A DNA stretch of 64,000 bases from JAXFPC01 sp034180005. GTDB taxonomy: Bacteria > Bacillota > Negativicutes > Acidaminococcales > Acidaminococcaceae. A program made the translations under genes and the position numbers. The notes beneath the pieces are model-generated. The model was not told the origin of the DNA. It ran no database searches and saw only the letters and a list, made by a program, of their open reading frames with translations. The stretch spans positions 145,290 through 209,289 of the forward strand of contig JAXFPC010000029.1 in NCBI GenBank assembly GCA_034180005.1, given 5' to 3'. Positions 24,850 to 33,540 of this stretch are shown one piece after another. The number at the start of each line of letters is the position of its first letter. Position 1 is the first letter of the stretch.

Positions 24850-26202
24850 ATGCATAACTCACAAGAGCTGGCTGCCAGAGATCTTGCTCACATCTGGCAT
24901 CCCTGTTCCCAAATGAAAGACTACGAAACCCTGCCGCCCATGATCATAGAGCGAGGACAAGGTTCGTATCTGTACGATGTTGACGGCAAGAGCTATTTGG
25001 ATATCATCAGCAGCTGGTGGTGCAATCTTCTGGGACATTCCAATCCGCAGATCAACGCCGCGATAACGAAGCAACTGGAAAAACTGGAACACGTTATTTT
25101 TGTAAACTTTTCCCATGAACCTGCCATTGAGCTTGGAGAAAAACTGGCGGAAATCCTGCCGGCGGGACTGAACAAATTTAATTTCGCCGACAACGGCAGC
25201 TCCTCCGTGGAAGCTGCTCTAAAAATAGCTTTTCAATATCATTACCAAACAGGCCATCCCGAGAAGCAACGCTTCATGTGCCTCAGCGAAGGCTATCACG
25301 GTGAAACCATCGGCGCGCTTTCCGTGGGCAGCATGGATCTGTTTGCTAAAATCTATAAGCCCATGATGATGAATAATCTCCACGTGCAGGCGCCGGACTG
25401 TTACCGCTGCCCCTTTAAGCGTTCCCGGGAAAATTGTTCCTGTGAATGTTTTCAATACGCGGAAGAAGCCTTTGCCCGCCATGCCGCAGAAACGGCTGCC
25501 ATCATAGTGGAACCGCTGCTGCAGGGATGCGCCGGCATGCGCATTTATCCGCCCCTCTATCTGCAAAAACTGCGTAAACTTTGTGATGAATATAACGTGC
25601 TGCTCATCGCCGACGAAATAGCTACCGGCTTTGGGCGTACCGGCAAAATGTTTGCCTGCGAGCATGCCGAAATCACGCCTGACATCATGACCGTCAGCAA
25701 GGCGCTGACCGGAGGCTATCTGCCCATGGCCATTGTCTGCACTACGGATAAAATTTATGACGCCTTTTATGATGATTACAACAACGGCCGTCAGTTTATG
25801 CACAGTCACACCTACAGCGGCAATCCGCTCGGCTGCGTCGCCGCTTTGACCGTCATTAAAATACTTCAGGAAGAAAACATTCTCGTCAAGGCGCAGGCTA
25901 AAGCCGCCTACTTTACCTCAGCATTGCAGGAAGCCTTCGGCAGCCACAAAAACATAGGCGAGATAAGGCATTTGGGACTTATCAACGCGCTGGAGCTGGT
26001 AACCGATAAAACTCGGAAAACGGGTTTTGATCCAAAAATCAGAATAGGCTATGAAATCTACAAAAAAGCACTGACCCACGGACTGCTGCTGCGTCCTCTC
26101 GGCAACGTCATCTATTTCAATCCGGCGTTGAACATAGCCGAAGAAGATCTCGACAAAGCGGTCGCTCTGGCGAAACAATCCCTGCTGGAAGTGTTGGGAT
26201 AA
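24850..26202 (+). CDS. bioA: adenosylmethionine-8-amino-7-oxononanoate aminotransferase BioA
   Basis: 450 residues from ATG 24850, with GAGGAGGAG just upstream. Class-III aminotransferase: HIWHPCSQMKDY at the N-terminus (BioA signature), SSWWCNLLGH, DNGSSSVEAALKI for PLP phosphate, IADEIATGFGRTG, and the PLP lysine in TVSKALTGGY. It converts KAPA to DAPA with SAM as amino donor, the step before BioD. The cysteine-rich CYRCPFKRSRENCSCECF insert is seen in some Firmicute BioA proteins. Confidence 0.95.
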   Translation: MHNSQELAARDLAHIWHPCSQMKDYETLPPMIIERGQGSYLYDVDGKSYLDIISSWWCNLLGHSNPQINAAITKQLEKLEHVIFVNFSHEPAIELGEKLAEILPAGLNKFNFADNGSSSVEAALKIAFQYHYQTGHPEKQRFMCLSEGYHGETIGALSVGSMDLFAKIYKPMMMNNLHVQAPDCYRCPFKRSRENCSCECFQYAEEAFARHAAETAAIIVEPLLQGCAGMRIYPPLYLQKLRKLCDEYNVLLIADEIATGFGRTGKMFACEHAEITPDIMTVSKALTGGYLPMAIVCTTDKIYDAFYDDYNNGRQFMHSHTYSGNPLGCVAALTVIKILQEENILVKAQAKAAYFTSALQEAFGSHKNIGEIRHLGLINALELVTDKTRKTGFDPKIRIGYEIYKKALTHGLLLRPLGNVIYFNPALNIAEEDLDKAVALAKQSLLEVLG

Positions 26203-26210
26203 ACCCGCAC

Positions 26211-27521
26211 TCAATCCAATCTTAACTGAAGCAGTTGCCCCAAATCTTTCGCCGAGCGTTTTTCCGTAAGCGGAATAAATACGGCTTGAATCAAAGCGAA
26301 GTAAAAAATAAAGCTTATTCCGCCAATTCCGTAAAATAACCGTTTCGTTTTACTGTGACTGTAAAAGTGTAGCAGCACTCCTGCAACAAGCGATGGCGGA
26401 AGCAGAAGCAAATTTTCCGGACGCAGCAATTCTTTCTGCGTTGCCCACCATGCCCCGATAATCAAAGCGCCGTAAACAAGAATCTGAAAAATTACGTTAA
26501 CTGTGCTGCCCAGCACTTCTTCCTCCTGCACCAAAAAACGCGCCGACAGAATAAATACGGGAAACAGCAGCGGATATGTATACGTGATATACTTTGTAGC
26601 CATAAGCTGAAAGAATACAAATACAACAGTCGCCCAAAGCAGCAGATATTTCTCCGAGTGCGCTAAATGCAGCTCATGCCGTCTCCATTTTTTTATGAAA
26701 GTAAGCGGCAGCACCATGCTCCAGGGAAACAATGCCAGAATATTCACCATGATATAATAGTAAATAACATCGTCCCGCGGATGCTCGGATACGGAAGCGC
26801 GCAGGAAATTATGCACACCGAAAAAAACGTTGATAAATTCGCTGCCGTGCAGCAGATACATAGCATAATACCAGGGTACGGCAACCGAAGCCGTCAGCAA
26901 AATCCCCGTCAGCAGACGGCAGCGTCGCAAAACCTGCCACTCCCGTTGCCACAATATGAAAAGAAAAATAATCAATCCCGGCAGCAACACTCCGATAGGT
27001 CCTTTAGTAAGCACGGCAAGTCCGGCGCTGAAATACATGGCATACCAATCTCCCGCCCTGTTATCCCTGTAACCTAAATAAAAGAAGAGCAGCGTCGCGC
27101 TGAAAAAGAAGAATAAAACGGCATCGGTTATCACCGATTTACTGATAAGAAAAAATTCCACACTGGTCAATAACATGGCACCGCTGTAAAATCCCACCTT
27201 TTCTCCGTATAATCTGCTACCGCCGTAACAAATCATTCCCAACCCCGCCAATCCGAACAAAGCCGGAAAAAACCGCGACGCGAATTCAGTAAACCCGAAC
27301 ATCTTATAAGCCAGCGCTGTGAGCCAATAAAAGAATACCGGCTTATCATACCAGTAATTACCGTAGATTTGCGGCGAAAGCCAATCTCCCGACAGAACCA
27401 TCTCCTTAGCTGTAAGAGCATAGTTTGATTCCACGCTGTCCGTTATCAAAAGACTGCCGTTGCCGAAAAACAGAAGCAGTACGGCAGCTGCGAATAATAT
27501 TATCCAATAGTTTTTACGCAT
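26211..27521 (-). CDS. ArnT-like GT-C glycosyltransferase (family 39/83)
   Basis: 436 residues with ten or more membrane helices. First outer loop carries TDSVESNYALTAKEM, equivalent to the D-E(A)RYA motif of ArnT/PMT enzymes, and YDKPVFFYWLTALAYKMFG, the strongest family signature. Such enzymes move a sugar, for example 4-amino-arabinose, from undecaprenyl phosphate to lipid A or another acceptor outside the inner membrane. It is the third gene after a regulator-kinase pair. The C-terminal soluble domain of long ArnT proteins is absent. Sugar and acceptor unknown. Confidence 0.85.
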   Translation of the reverse strand: MRKNYWIILFAAAVLLLFFGNGSLLITDSVESNYALTAKEMVLSGDWLSPQIYGNYWYDKPVFFYWLTALAYKMFGFTEFASRFFPALFGLAGLGMICYGGSRLYGEKVGFYSGAMLLTSVEFFLISKSVITDAVLFFFFSATLLFFYLGYRDNRAGDWYAMYFSAGLAVLTKGPIGVLLPGLIIFLFILWQREWQVLRRCRLLTGILLTASVAVPWYYAMYLLHGSEFINVFFGVHNFLRASVSEHPRDDVIYYYIMVNILALFPWSMVLPLTFIKKWRRHELHLAHSEKYLLLWATVVFVFFQLMATKYITYTYPLLFPVFILSARFLVQEEEVLGSTVNVIFQILVYGALIIGAWWATQKELLRPENLLLLPPSLVAGVLLHFYSHSKTKRLFYGIGGISFIFYFALIQAVFIPLTEKRSAKDLGQLLQLRLD

Positions 27522-27612
27522 AAAAAATCCCCTTTCAACATTCCGGATTTCAGTATACTCTCCGTTTCTGAAATGTTTCTGAAAGGGGCTTTCAGTTTAA
27601 ATTAAGGTACGG

Positions 27613-28893
27613 TTACAGGCCTAAGGGCAAAATAACCTGCATAATAGTTCCGCAAGGCCGATTATTTTTTACGTTAATTGTTCCGTCGTGTTTCTTCACA
27701 ATAACCATTGCCATAGACAACCCCAGTCCCAAGCCGTTCTGTTCGCGGCTGCGAGCCTTGTCCACGCGATAAAATCTGTCGAAGATTTTTTCTTTATCGT
27801 CGTCGGAGATACCCATGCCCTCATCGATCACCTCGATGTACAGCTTAGCATCTTTGCTGTACGCTTTTATTAAAATGCCTGTTTTTTCGGCAGAATATTT
27901 AATGGCGTTATCCGTTAAAATCACCATTAATCTTATCAAACTGTCCTTGTTGCCGATAATAAAAATATTTTCGTCTATATCCTTATTCAGCGCAATATTT
28001 TTACCTTCCGCCACCATCTGCATTTTTTCTGCAGTCGTACTACAAACATTGCTGAAGTTAAAAAAAGTTTTCTCAAACAAATTTACCTCTTCATCGCTGC
28101 GGGATAAGTACAGCAAATCTTCCGTCAATTTACGCAGACGCTGCACCTCTTCCCCAATAATGGCAAAAGCTTCCCGAGCAAAAATGCTGAAGCTGCTGCC
28201 GTCATCTTTGCGTAAGCCGTCTATAGCCAAAGTAAGCACGGTGAGCGGTGTTCTCATTTCATGAGATGCGTCCGCCGTAAACTGCTGCTGCTTCAGATAC
28301 ATCTGCCGAACAGGTTCAATATTGCGTCCCGCCAGCCAATATGCAAGCAGAGAAACCGCCAACACAAGCAGCAAAGTTAAGCAGGACAAGATAAAGATAG
28401 TATTCATAAAGGCATCGTAGTAAAACTCCATATCCTTAAACATATACAGACGTCCTATCTCATTGCCTTTGTCCATGATCGGTATGCCTACCAGCAGATA
28501 TTTGTACTGCCTGCCTTCCGAACCCGGAAAAAATATAAGAATACCCTTATCGTCGCTGTCCGGCCATTCGTTTCTGATATCCCTTAAATAGCTGCCCTGT
28601 TCTCCCTGTCCAAGCTGATCAACCAGAATCGTTTCCCCGTCTTTGGCAACTATGCAGGCCATCAGGCTGCCGTCTTTAATGGTCGAATCTGAAACAGGCT
28701 TTTCCGATTCGGCAACAAATTCCTCCGCCTCATGGTACGCTACTTTAGCCAGCTCGTTGACCTCGCGCTCATAAAAACTGCTGCCCAAAAAATATATCGA
28801 GCTTAAAGCAATAATAATTATCACGCCGCTGAAAATAACAGTGTTTAAAAAGGTCAGGCGGCGGCGTAAATTTTCAATGGCATCATTCCACAC
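27613..28893 (-). CDS. sensor histidine kinase
   Basis: 426 residues. Helices at about 15-37 and 165-187 bound an extracytoplasmic domain of about 125 residues. The cytoplasmic part has H211 in ASHEMRTPLTVL, an N box (LTDNAIKYS), G1 DEGMGIS, F box FDRFYRVD and G2 GLGLGLSMA. Its start overlaps the end of the regulator gene by 11 bp. With the downstream ArnT-like gene, it may sense envelope damage or cationic peptides; this is inferred from synteny with PmrB-type systems. Confidence 0.9.
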   Translation of the reverse strand: MWNDAIENLRRRLTFLNTVIFSGVIIIIALSSIYFLGSSFYEREVNELAKVAYHEAEEFVAESEKPVSDSTIKDGSLMACIVAKDGETILVDQLGQGEQGSYLRDIRNEWPDSDDKGILIFFPGSEGRQYKYLLVGIPIMDKGNEIGRLYMFKDMEFYYDAFMNTIFILSCLTLLLVLAVSLLAYWLAGRNIEPVRQMYLKQQQFTADASHEMRTPLTVLTLAIDGLRKDDGSSFSIFAREAFAIIGEEVQRLRKLTEDLLYLSRSDEEVNLFEKTFFNFSNVCSTTAEKMQMVAEGKNIALNKDIDENIFIIGNKDSLIRLMVILTDNAIKYSAEKTGILIKAYSKDAKLYIEVIDEGMGISDDDKEKIFDRFYRVDKARSREQNGLGLGLSMAMVIVKKHDGTINVKNNRPCGTIMQVILPLGL

Positions 28894-29548
28894 AATACCC
28901 GACTCCTCTGACAGTTTTTATAAAATCTTCTCCGCCAAGTTCCGTAATCTTTTTCCTCAGCATACGAATGTGTACATCCAAATTATTTTCCGAAACATCA
29001 TTATCTATGCCCCACACATGCTCCTGCAAAATATCTCTTGATAAGATACACCCCCGGTTGCGCAGCAGCAATTCCAAAAGTCTGTACTCACGCGGCCGCA
29101 ATTCCACCCGCCCATCCTTAAAAACCAGACAATAAGTATTGCTCTCCAGAATATACTCGCCATACTCCAAATTGTCGGCAACATATATCCCCTGTCTTCT
29201 TACCAAAGCGTTTAACCTCGCAATAAGCTCTTCCATATCAAAAGGTTTAACAATGTAGTCGTCCGCGCCAGTGTTAAGACCCGTAACCTTGTCATTGAGC
29301 TTGTCCTTGGCAGTCAGCAGCATAATTTTTCCAGAATACGCCTCCTGACGCAGACGGCGGCAAAGCTCCAACCCGTCCAATTTAGGCATCATCCAATCCA
29401 AAATCACGACATCATAGGATTCAGTATAAACCTTTTTGTAGGCAGCCTCGCCGTCCGTCACCCAATCTACGGCAATATTGGCGTTTTTCAGTAACACGCA
29501 CAGTAATCTTCCCAAATTGGTATCATCTTCAGCCAATAAAATCTTCAT
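28883..29548 (-). CDS. OmpR-family response regulator
   Basis: 221 residues from ATG 29548, after GGAGG; an upstream TTG in frame is discarded. Receiver domain with E7, D8, D9, the phospho-acceptor D51 in VILDWMMP, T in LLTAKD and K in IVKPFD. The DNA-binding domain has RPREYRLLELLLRNRG, VWGIDND and TVRGVGYCVE. Cognate kinase is encoded directly downstream and the ArnT-like gene is a likely target. Confidence 0.93.
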   Translation of the reverse strand: MKILLAEDDTNLGRLLCVLLKNANIAVDWVTDGEAAYKKVYTESYDVVILDWMMPKLDGLELCRRLRQEAYSGKIMLLTAKDKLNDKVTGLNTGADDYIVKPFDMEELIARLNALVRRQGIYVADNLEYGEYILESNTYCLVFKDGRVELRPREYRLLELLLRNRGCILSRDILQEHVWGIDNDVSENNLDVHIRMLRKKITELGGEDFIKTVRGVGYCVE

Positions 29549-29681
29549 CCGTTCCTCCGTTGCCAAACTCCCTCATCTTCCGCAAGCTTATAAACATAAT
29601 TATAACACAGAGCAATTTCTTATGATATAAACCGGCAGTAAGCCACATCGCCTTGATAATTAGCATAATCAGTCTACAAGA

Positions 29682-29810
29682 TCATTTCAACCCGCCATAA
29701 TATAAACTCATCGGCAGCTCCAATATTTTATCGAAAACGGCTCTTCCGATATTTTGAAACCACCGCATGTAACCTTTGTAGCCGCTCAGTACGCTGCCTT
29801 TGACGTTCAT
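29682..29810 (-). CDS. 42-residue peptide, coupled by ATGA overlap
   Basis: The ATG (29810-29808) overlaps the TGA of the frameshifted membrane-protein copy (29809-29807), the classic coupled arrangement, with GGCGGTGAAG upstream. The peptide starts MNVKGSVLSGYKGY and has an aromatic, partly amphipathic middle (WFQNIGRAVFDKIL). I do not recognise it. It may be a genuine small protein or the leftover of a longer gene. The remaining bases up to the response regulator gene show nothing. Confidence 0.4.
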   Translation of the reverse strand: MNVKGSVLSGYKGYMRWFQNIGRAVFDKILELPMSLYYGGLK

Positions 29811-30372
29811 GTCTTCACCGCCGTTTTGTCCCTTTCCTCTTTTATTTTTTTGTATCCCTCTTCCTCTTCATATCCCGATAAAAACATTTCCGTCCTTCCT
29901 ATGTAGATGCAGTAAAACGGGCGGGATATTCCTCTCCCGTAAAAGAATTGTAACTTAAATGTATATCCGTTTTTATGATAAAAAAAATGTTCATAAGTAC
30001 CATTATGGCGCTGCTCACTGACATGTTTCCCTTCACTGAACTTTCCCGTTTTCCATCCATTTGCAAAAAGTTGCTGCTCATAATATTTTTTTATTTCTGA
30101 CTCATCTTTATGGGTTCGAATATGATCGGAATCTCCCATGGGATATCTATGTCTTGTGTGTATATGCATTTCTTTTAATGGTACGTTTGATGCGTAGTAA
30201 TGAACGGCAGGTATATTGTTCTTTGTTTCGGCAATTTCTTCTCTATACCAGTATTCACTGATTCTTGTAGTTGCATTGATTGAAATAAATTGAAAAACAA
30301 AAAAACTATCAAATATGTAACTATCATGCCTACCATTTTTAAAACTTGTTTATTATCGTCGCTGATTTTCAT
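29807..30372 (-). pseudogene. frameshifted second copy of the membrane-anchored immunity-like gene
   Basis: The first part (30372 to about 30300, MKISDDNKQVLKM...) matches the N-terminus of the gene at 30382-31008. The rest, in another frame down to 29807, matches its C-terminal two thirds (for example FANGWKTGKFSEGK and MFLSGYEEEEGYKKIK in both). The frame changes in a tract of 7 A (30299-30305 on the plus strand), inside the membrane helix. Repairing it would give about 185 residues. The C-terminus differs from the intact copy (DKTAVKT). A homopolymer slip could be a true inactivation, a phase-variable switch or a sequencing error. Confidence 0.75.
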
Positions 30373-30400
30373 TTCTTCACCTCAATCTGTGCCATAGGGA
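30333..30400. repeat. 68-bp direct repeat, distal copy
   Basis: Nearly identical to 30969-31036 with four or so mismatches. It spans the last codons of the preceding gene (PYGTD, stop), the ribosome site and the first 14-15 codons of the next gene. It marks a tandem duplication boundary. Confidence 0.8.
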
Positions 30401-31008
30401 GTGTTTTCAACCTCCTTGTTCACAGGTTGCCGGTTACCTCCGCCGTCTTCTTCCCTTGCTTTTTTTATTTTTTTGTATCCCTCTTCCTCTTCATACCCCG
30501 ATAAAAACATTTCCGTCTTTCCTATATAGATGCAGTAAAAAGGGTCTGAAAACATATTACCGTAAAAAAATTGTAACTTTAGCGTATATCCGTTTTTATG
30601 ATAAAAAAAGTTTTCTATTTTATCCTCATGATCCTGCTCGTTTACATATTTCCCTTCACTGAACTTTCCTGTTTTCCATCCATTTGCAAAAAGTTGCTGC
30701 TCATAATATTTTTTTATTTCAGCCTCATCTTTATGGGTTTGAATATGATTAGAATCTCCCATAGGATGTTCAAATCTTATATGTATATGCATCTCTTTTA
30801 ATGATACGTTTGATGCGTAGTAATGAATATCAGGTATGTGGTTTCTTGTTTCTGTAATTTCTTCCCTGTGGAAATATCTGTCAACCTTTACGAACACATT
30901 AAACGTTAAAAATTTAACAAAAGTAAAAACAGAAATAAAAATAAATATACCTATTGTAACAATTCCTGCCATTTTTAAAACTTGTTTATTATCATCGCTG
31001 ATTTTCAT
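30382..31008 (-). CDS. membrane-anchored protein of unknown function, immunity-like by position
   Basis: 208 residues. A short cytoplasmic start (MKISDDNKQVLKM) leads into one membrane helix at about 13-36; the remaining 170 residues are hydrophilic, rich in H, Y, K and E. I know no family. The start is 9 bp after an exoprotein C-terminal fragment, where CDI loci carry the immunity gene, and it is duplicated in tandem, as orphan immunity genes often are. The last residues NTPYGTD repeat the end of the upstream exoprotein fragment, which points to recombination at that junction. Strongly AT-rich compared with neighbours. Confidence 0.75.
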   Translation of the reverse strand: MKISDDNKQVLKMAGIVTIGIFIFISVFTFVKFLTFNVFVKVDRYFHREEITETRNHIPDIHYYASNVSLKEMHIHIRFEHPMGDSNHIQTHKDEAEIKKYYEQQLFANGWKTGKFSEGKYVNEQDHEDKIENFFYHKNGYTLKLQFFYGNMFSDPFYCIYIGKTEMFLSGYEEEEGYKKIKKAREEDGGGNRQPVNKEVENTPYGTD

Positions 31009-31036
31009 TTTTTCACCTCAATCTGTGCCATAAGGA
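30969..31036. repeat. 68-bp direct repeat, proximal copy
   Basis: Partner of 30333-30400. Here it covers the end of the exoprotein fragment (ENPYGTD, stop) and the start of the intact membrane-protein gene. Confidence 0.8.
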
Positions 31037-31773
31037 TTTTCTTTAATCTCTTCAGAAATTTGTTCTTTTCTGTACTCAATTAAAGTTTTGCCGGACTCGC
31101 TGTGGGTTTTGCCCATACCGACTTGTATTGTTCCTAAACCCACAACATAAATATTATATTCATCTGCAACTTCAGGATCTTCCGATAATACAGCTCCACC
31201 ACCAACGCCTAGATAGCCGCCAAAAAGCTTACTCTTACCAGAAAAAGCTTTTTTTCTCACATCATCAGCAACCTTACCTTTTGATTTTTTAGGCACAATC
31301 TTTACTGCTACAATCGAAGCGCTGAAACTTTCAGCGCTTATGCCCCCGTTTGCTCCACCGGCAATATAAATGCGCTCAGAATTCGGTACTTTAGACTTCA
31401 AGTCAATTATAACATCCACTTCACCGGATATTATTCCTCCTGCACTGCCCGTGATCATAATCGCGTCAGCTTCTTTGTACATGGAAGCCATATTCTTAAC
31501 TTCTTCCTCAATTTTTGCCACATCTTCCGCTGTAGAATTCTCCACTCCCGCCAATCGGGCAAGTTCTTCGCCCATGCCGTTGGCTACCATGATTTCTCCT
31601 ATTTCTTCCGGCGTTAAGTATTCGTTATGCTTCACTGCGTTCAACGCCGTGGCATTGGCTACTTTAGGATTTTTTACTACATTGCCTACAAGTGTGCTGA
31701 AGCCTGCCGTTATCCACATGCTTGGCGCCATCTGCCGGTACAACGGCATGAAAATACCCCGGCTCAAAAACAA
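31018..31773 (-). pseudogene. C-terminal remnant of a TpsA/CdiA-like exoprotein gene
   Basis: About 240 codons of an open frame without a credible start. Its first coding part (from about 31750) reads like the region just before the toxin tip of large filamentous exoproteins: ALNAVKHNEYLTPEE resembles the NA..NNYLxxEE segment, and a GVENS follows where CdiA proteins have VENN. The last about 150 residues, with SKLFGGYLGVGGGA and GLGTIQVGMGKTHS, match no toxin I know. The upstream several kilobases of exoprotein gene are missing; the fragment is fused out of frame to a TpsB gene start. Inference: deletion relic that kept the toxin end. Confidence 0.6.
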
Positions 31774-32197
31774 GCAGCAATTTACGGCTGCTCAGATTCT
31801 GCTCCGGGATAGTTACTCTTCCGGTAACGTAACCGCGACGAAGAAGCTCCTGATTCATCGCGTGTACCATCGTATTTATTTCTTTTAAACCTATTTCTTT
31901 GTTTACGAACGGGCGAGCAATTTTATTAAGCCATTTAAAATCAGCCGGCAATTTTTCTATCTCTACCGCCTCTATAAAAAATACCGGCGCCCCTTGAGAA
32001 TATTCGCTCCGATCCTCTTCGGCGGCATCAATATAATTGCCCCCGTTTCTGATTTGCATTCTCTGCAAACGTTCCTGTCTCAGCGCATCAGCTCTTCTTG
32101 CTTCATCGAGCTGCTCCTGTCTGTTCACTTCCGCTGCCTGCGCGGACACACAGGTCATAAAAATCCCCAATGCGACGACGGCTGATTTATTAAACAT
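31664..32197 (-). pseudogene. N-terminal remnant of a TpsB/CdiB outer-membrane transporter gene
   Basis: From ATG 32197 (GGAGAG upstream) there is a signal peptide ending VSAQA, a charged coiled segment, then a POTRA domain: PVFFIEAVEIEKLP, LKEINTMVHAMNQELLRRGY and VTGRVTIPEQNL are the ShlB/FhaC signatures. After LLLVFEPGYF (about codon 149, near 31750) homology stops: the frame runs 28 more codons through exoprotein sequence in the wrong phase to 31664. The second POTRA and the 16-strand barrel are gone. It cannot secrete anything. Normal TpsB proteins have 550-600 residues. Confidence 0.75.
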
Positions 32198-32373
32198 TGC
32201 ACACACTCTCCAAACTGTTTTTTCGGCGGATATAAACAAGATTATTTCCTTATAAAATCAATCTCATTTTATCTTTTATACGAAAATAAATCAACAGCTT
32301 TAATGCCTAATTGCCTAAAATATCCGTAACTTTTCCTTTTAACCAATAATAGGGAAAACGAGGGAGGATAAGC

Positions 32374-32517
32374 TTGCAGCCCTTGGATAAATTCCGTAAT
32401 ACCGTCTGCCGCGGTAATTACGCAAACTTTTGCCGTGACTTTCATAACGCTATGCGGGAACGCCGTCCATATCAGGCAAAAAGCAACCGCCGTCATAATA
32501 AAGAATACCCCGCTTAA
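32374..32517 (+). CDS. possible 47-residue basic protein
   Basis: A TTG start with a strong site (GAGGGAGG) 7 bases upstream opens a 47-codon frame. The product begins LQPLDKFRNTVCRG and is rich in R, N and H with two cysteines. No family recognised. It overlaps a minus-strand frame, so it needs support from homologues. Confidence 0.3.
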   Translation: MQPLDKFRNTVCRGNYANFCRDFHNAMRERRPYQAKSNRRHNKEYPA

Positions 32518-32619
32518 ATCCTCCGCATACACTGTTCCGTTTTTCTCTCCGAATTATGCGCCGCTCAGAACCGTTCCCGACAGAAAGTAAAGACTGAGAG
32601 CAATTTCATTTTACTTTCA

Positions 32620-32659
32620 CAAAAAAATAAAAAGCTGCAGTTTTGCAGACTGCAGCTTT
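32620..32659 (-). terminator. terminator of the liv/CBS/DUF951 unit
   Basis: A 10-bp perfect stem AAAGCTGCAG/CTGCAGCTTT followed on the minus strand by TTATTTTTTTG, right after the DUF951 stop. Confidence 0.85.
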
Positions 32660-32667
32660 CTTCATGT

Positions 32668-32865
32668 CTATGATTCTTTTTTGACTATCGCCTTGGCGGC
32701 TTTCACGAACTTTGTCCGCGGCAGCATCACAAAATGCTCGCAGCCGCAGCACTTCATCCCGAAGTCCATGCCGATTCTGGTTATTTTCCATTCACTGCTG
32801 CCGCAGGGATGGCTTTTTTTCATTTTAACGATATCCCCGATCTGAAACTCGGCATCCTTGATCAT
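32668..32865 (-). CDS. DUF951 protein
   Basis: 65 residues, the family's usual size. Motifs: FQIGDIVKMKKSHPCGS at the N-terminus, RIGMDFGMKCCGC with a CxxC-type pair, and VMLPRTKF. The family is a small SH3-like/zinc-type protein of unknown role found across Firmicutes. Its ATG overlaps the stop of the CBS-ACT gene (ATGA), so it is co-translated with it. Confidence 0.9.
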   Translation of the reverse strand: MIKDAEFQIGDIVKMKKSHPCGSSEWKITRIGMDFGMKCCGCEHFVMLPRTKFVKAAKAIVKKES

Positions 32866-33524
32866 TTTGCCACACCCTGCAGATGCAGCACGTCCGTAAC
32901 CTCGTAGCCGGCTTCCCGGATCTGCTCGATGATTTCCAACCCCGAATCCTTAAGGTCTGCGCGGATAATGATTTCCGCCGTGCCGTCGCCGTTTTGGCGG
33001 GAAACAATTGTAATGATGTTGATATTGTTCTCCTTGAACAGGTTGGACAGCTCCGCTACAACTCCCACTTTGTCGGTAGCATCGACGGTGATGCGCACGC
33101 AGTTGCGATCCATGCCCATGATTTCCACAAAGGCTCTGAACAAGTCGCTTTTGGAAATGATTCCGCACAATTTATTATTGTCGTCCACAACAGGCAGCGC
33201 GTTAAATTTGTCTTTGTAGAAAATGTACGCCACAATCTCTATAGTATCATCCGCGTTGATGGTGGTCACGTTACGGCTCATCACGTCTTTGACTTTCAAA
33301 CGTCCTAAAAGATAGTTGGCTTCATATTTTGACAACGTGCTGCCCTCGCTTGGTGAAGCTTTACCGATATCCTCAACTGTAATAATACCGCGAATACGCT
33401 TCAGGTCATCGACTACAGGCAGGCTGACCAAACCCTTGCCGCGCAGGATTTCTCTGGCTTCCAGCATGGATTGATCTTCACGGACCGTAACCACGTCAAC
33501 AGTCATAAAATCGCTTACTAACAT
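32862..33524 (-). CDS. CBS-pair and ACT domain protein (AcuB-like)
   Basis: 220 residues from ATG 33524 with AAGGAGG upstream. Two CBS motifs: MTVDVVTVREDQSMLEA (about 7-60) and MSRNVTTINADDTI (about 80-135), then an ACT-like domain from about 145 (ITVDATDKVGVVAELSN). Such proteins sense adenine nucleotides or amino acids. It follows livF by 16 bp and may tune branched-chain amino acid import or metabolism; this is inference. Confidence 0.88.
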   Translation of the reverse strand: MLVSDFMTVDVVTVREDQSMLEAREILRGKGLVSLPVVDDLKRIRGIITVEDIGKASPSEGSTLSKYEANYLLGRLKVKDVMSRNVTTINADDTIEIVAYIFYKDKFNALPVVDDNNKLCGIISKSDLFRAFVEIMGMDRNCVRITVDATDKVGVVAELSNLFKENNINIITIVSRQNGDGTAEIIIRADLKDSGLEIIEQIREAGYEVTDVLHLQGVAK

Positions 33525-33540
33525 CTGCTTGTCCTCCTTA

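Larger units (their letters stand above)
32198..32667. other. intergenic region upstream of the TpsB remnant
   Basis: Contains one doubtful small frame on the plus strand (32374-32517) and a terminator for DUF951. An 87-codon frame on the minus strand (32269-32532) lacks a ribosome site and I do not call it. No clear promoter for the TpsB remnant. Confidence 0.4.

Noticed and set aside
27579..27595. CTGAAAG/CTTTCAG hairpin between the kinase and the ArnT-like gene as terminator
   Set aside because: No T run on the minus strand, so the three genes can be one transcript.
32269..32532. 87-codon minus-strand frame upstream of the TpsB remnant
   Set aside because: No ribosome site, low-complexity hydrophobic start, no recognisable family; it overlaps a better-initiated frame on the other strand.
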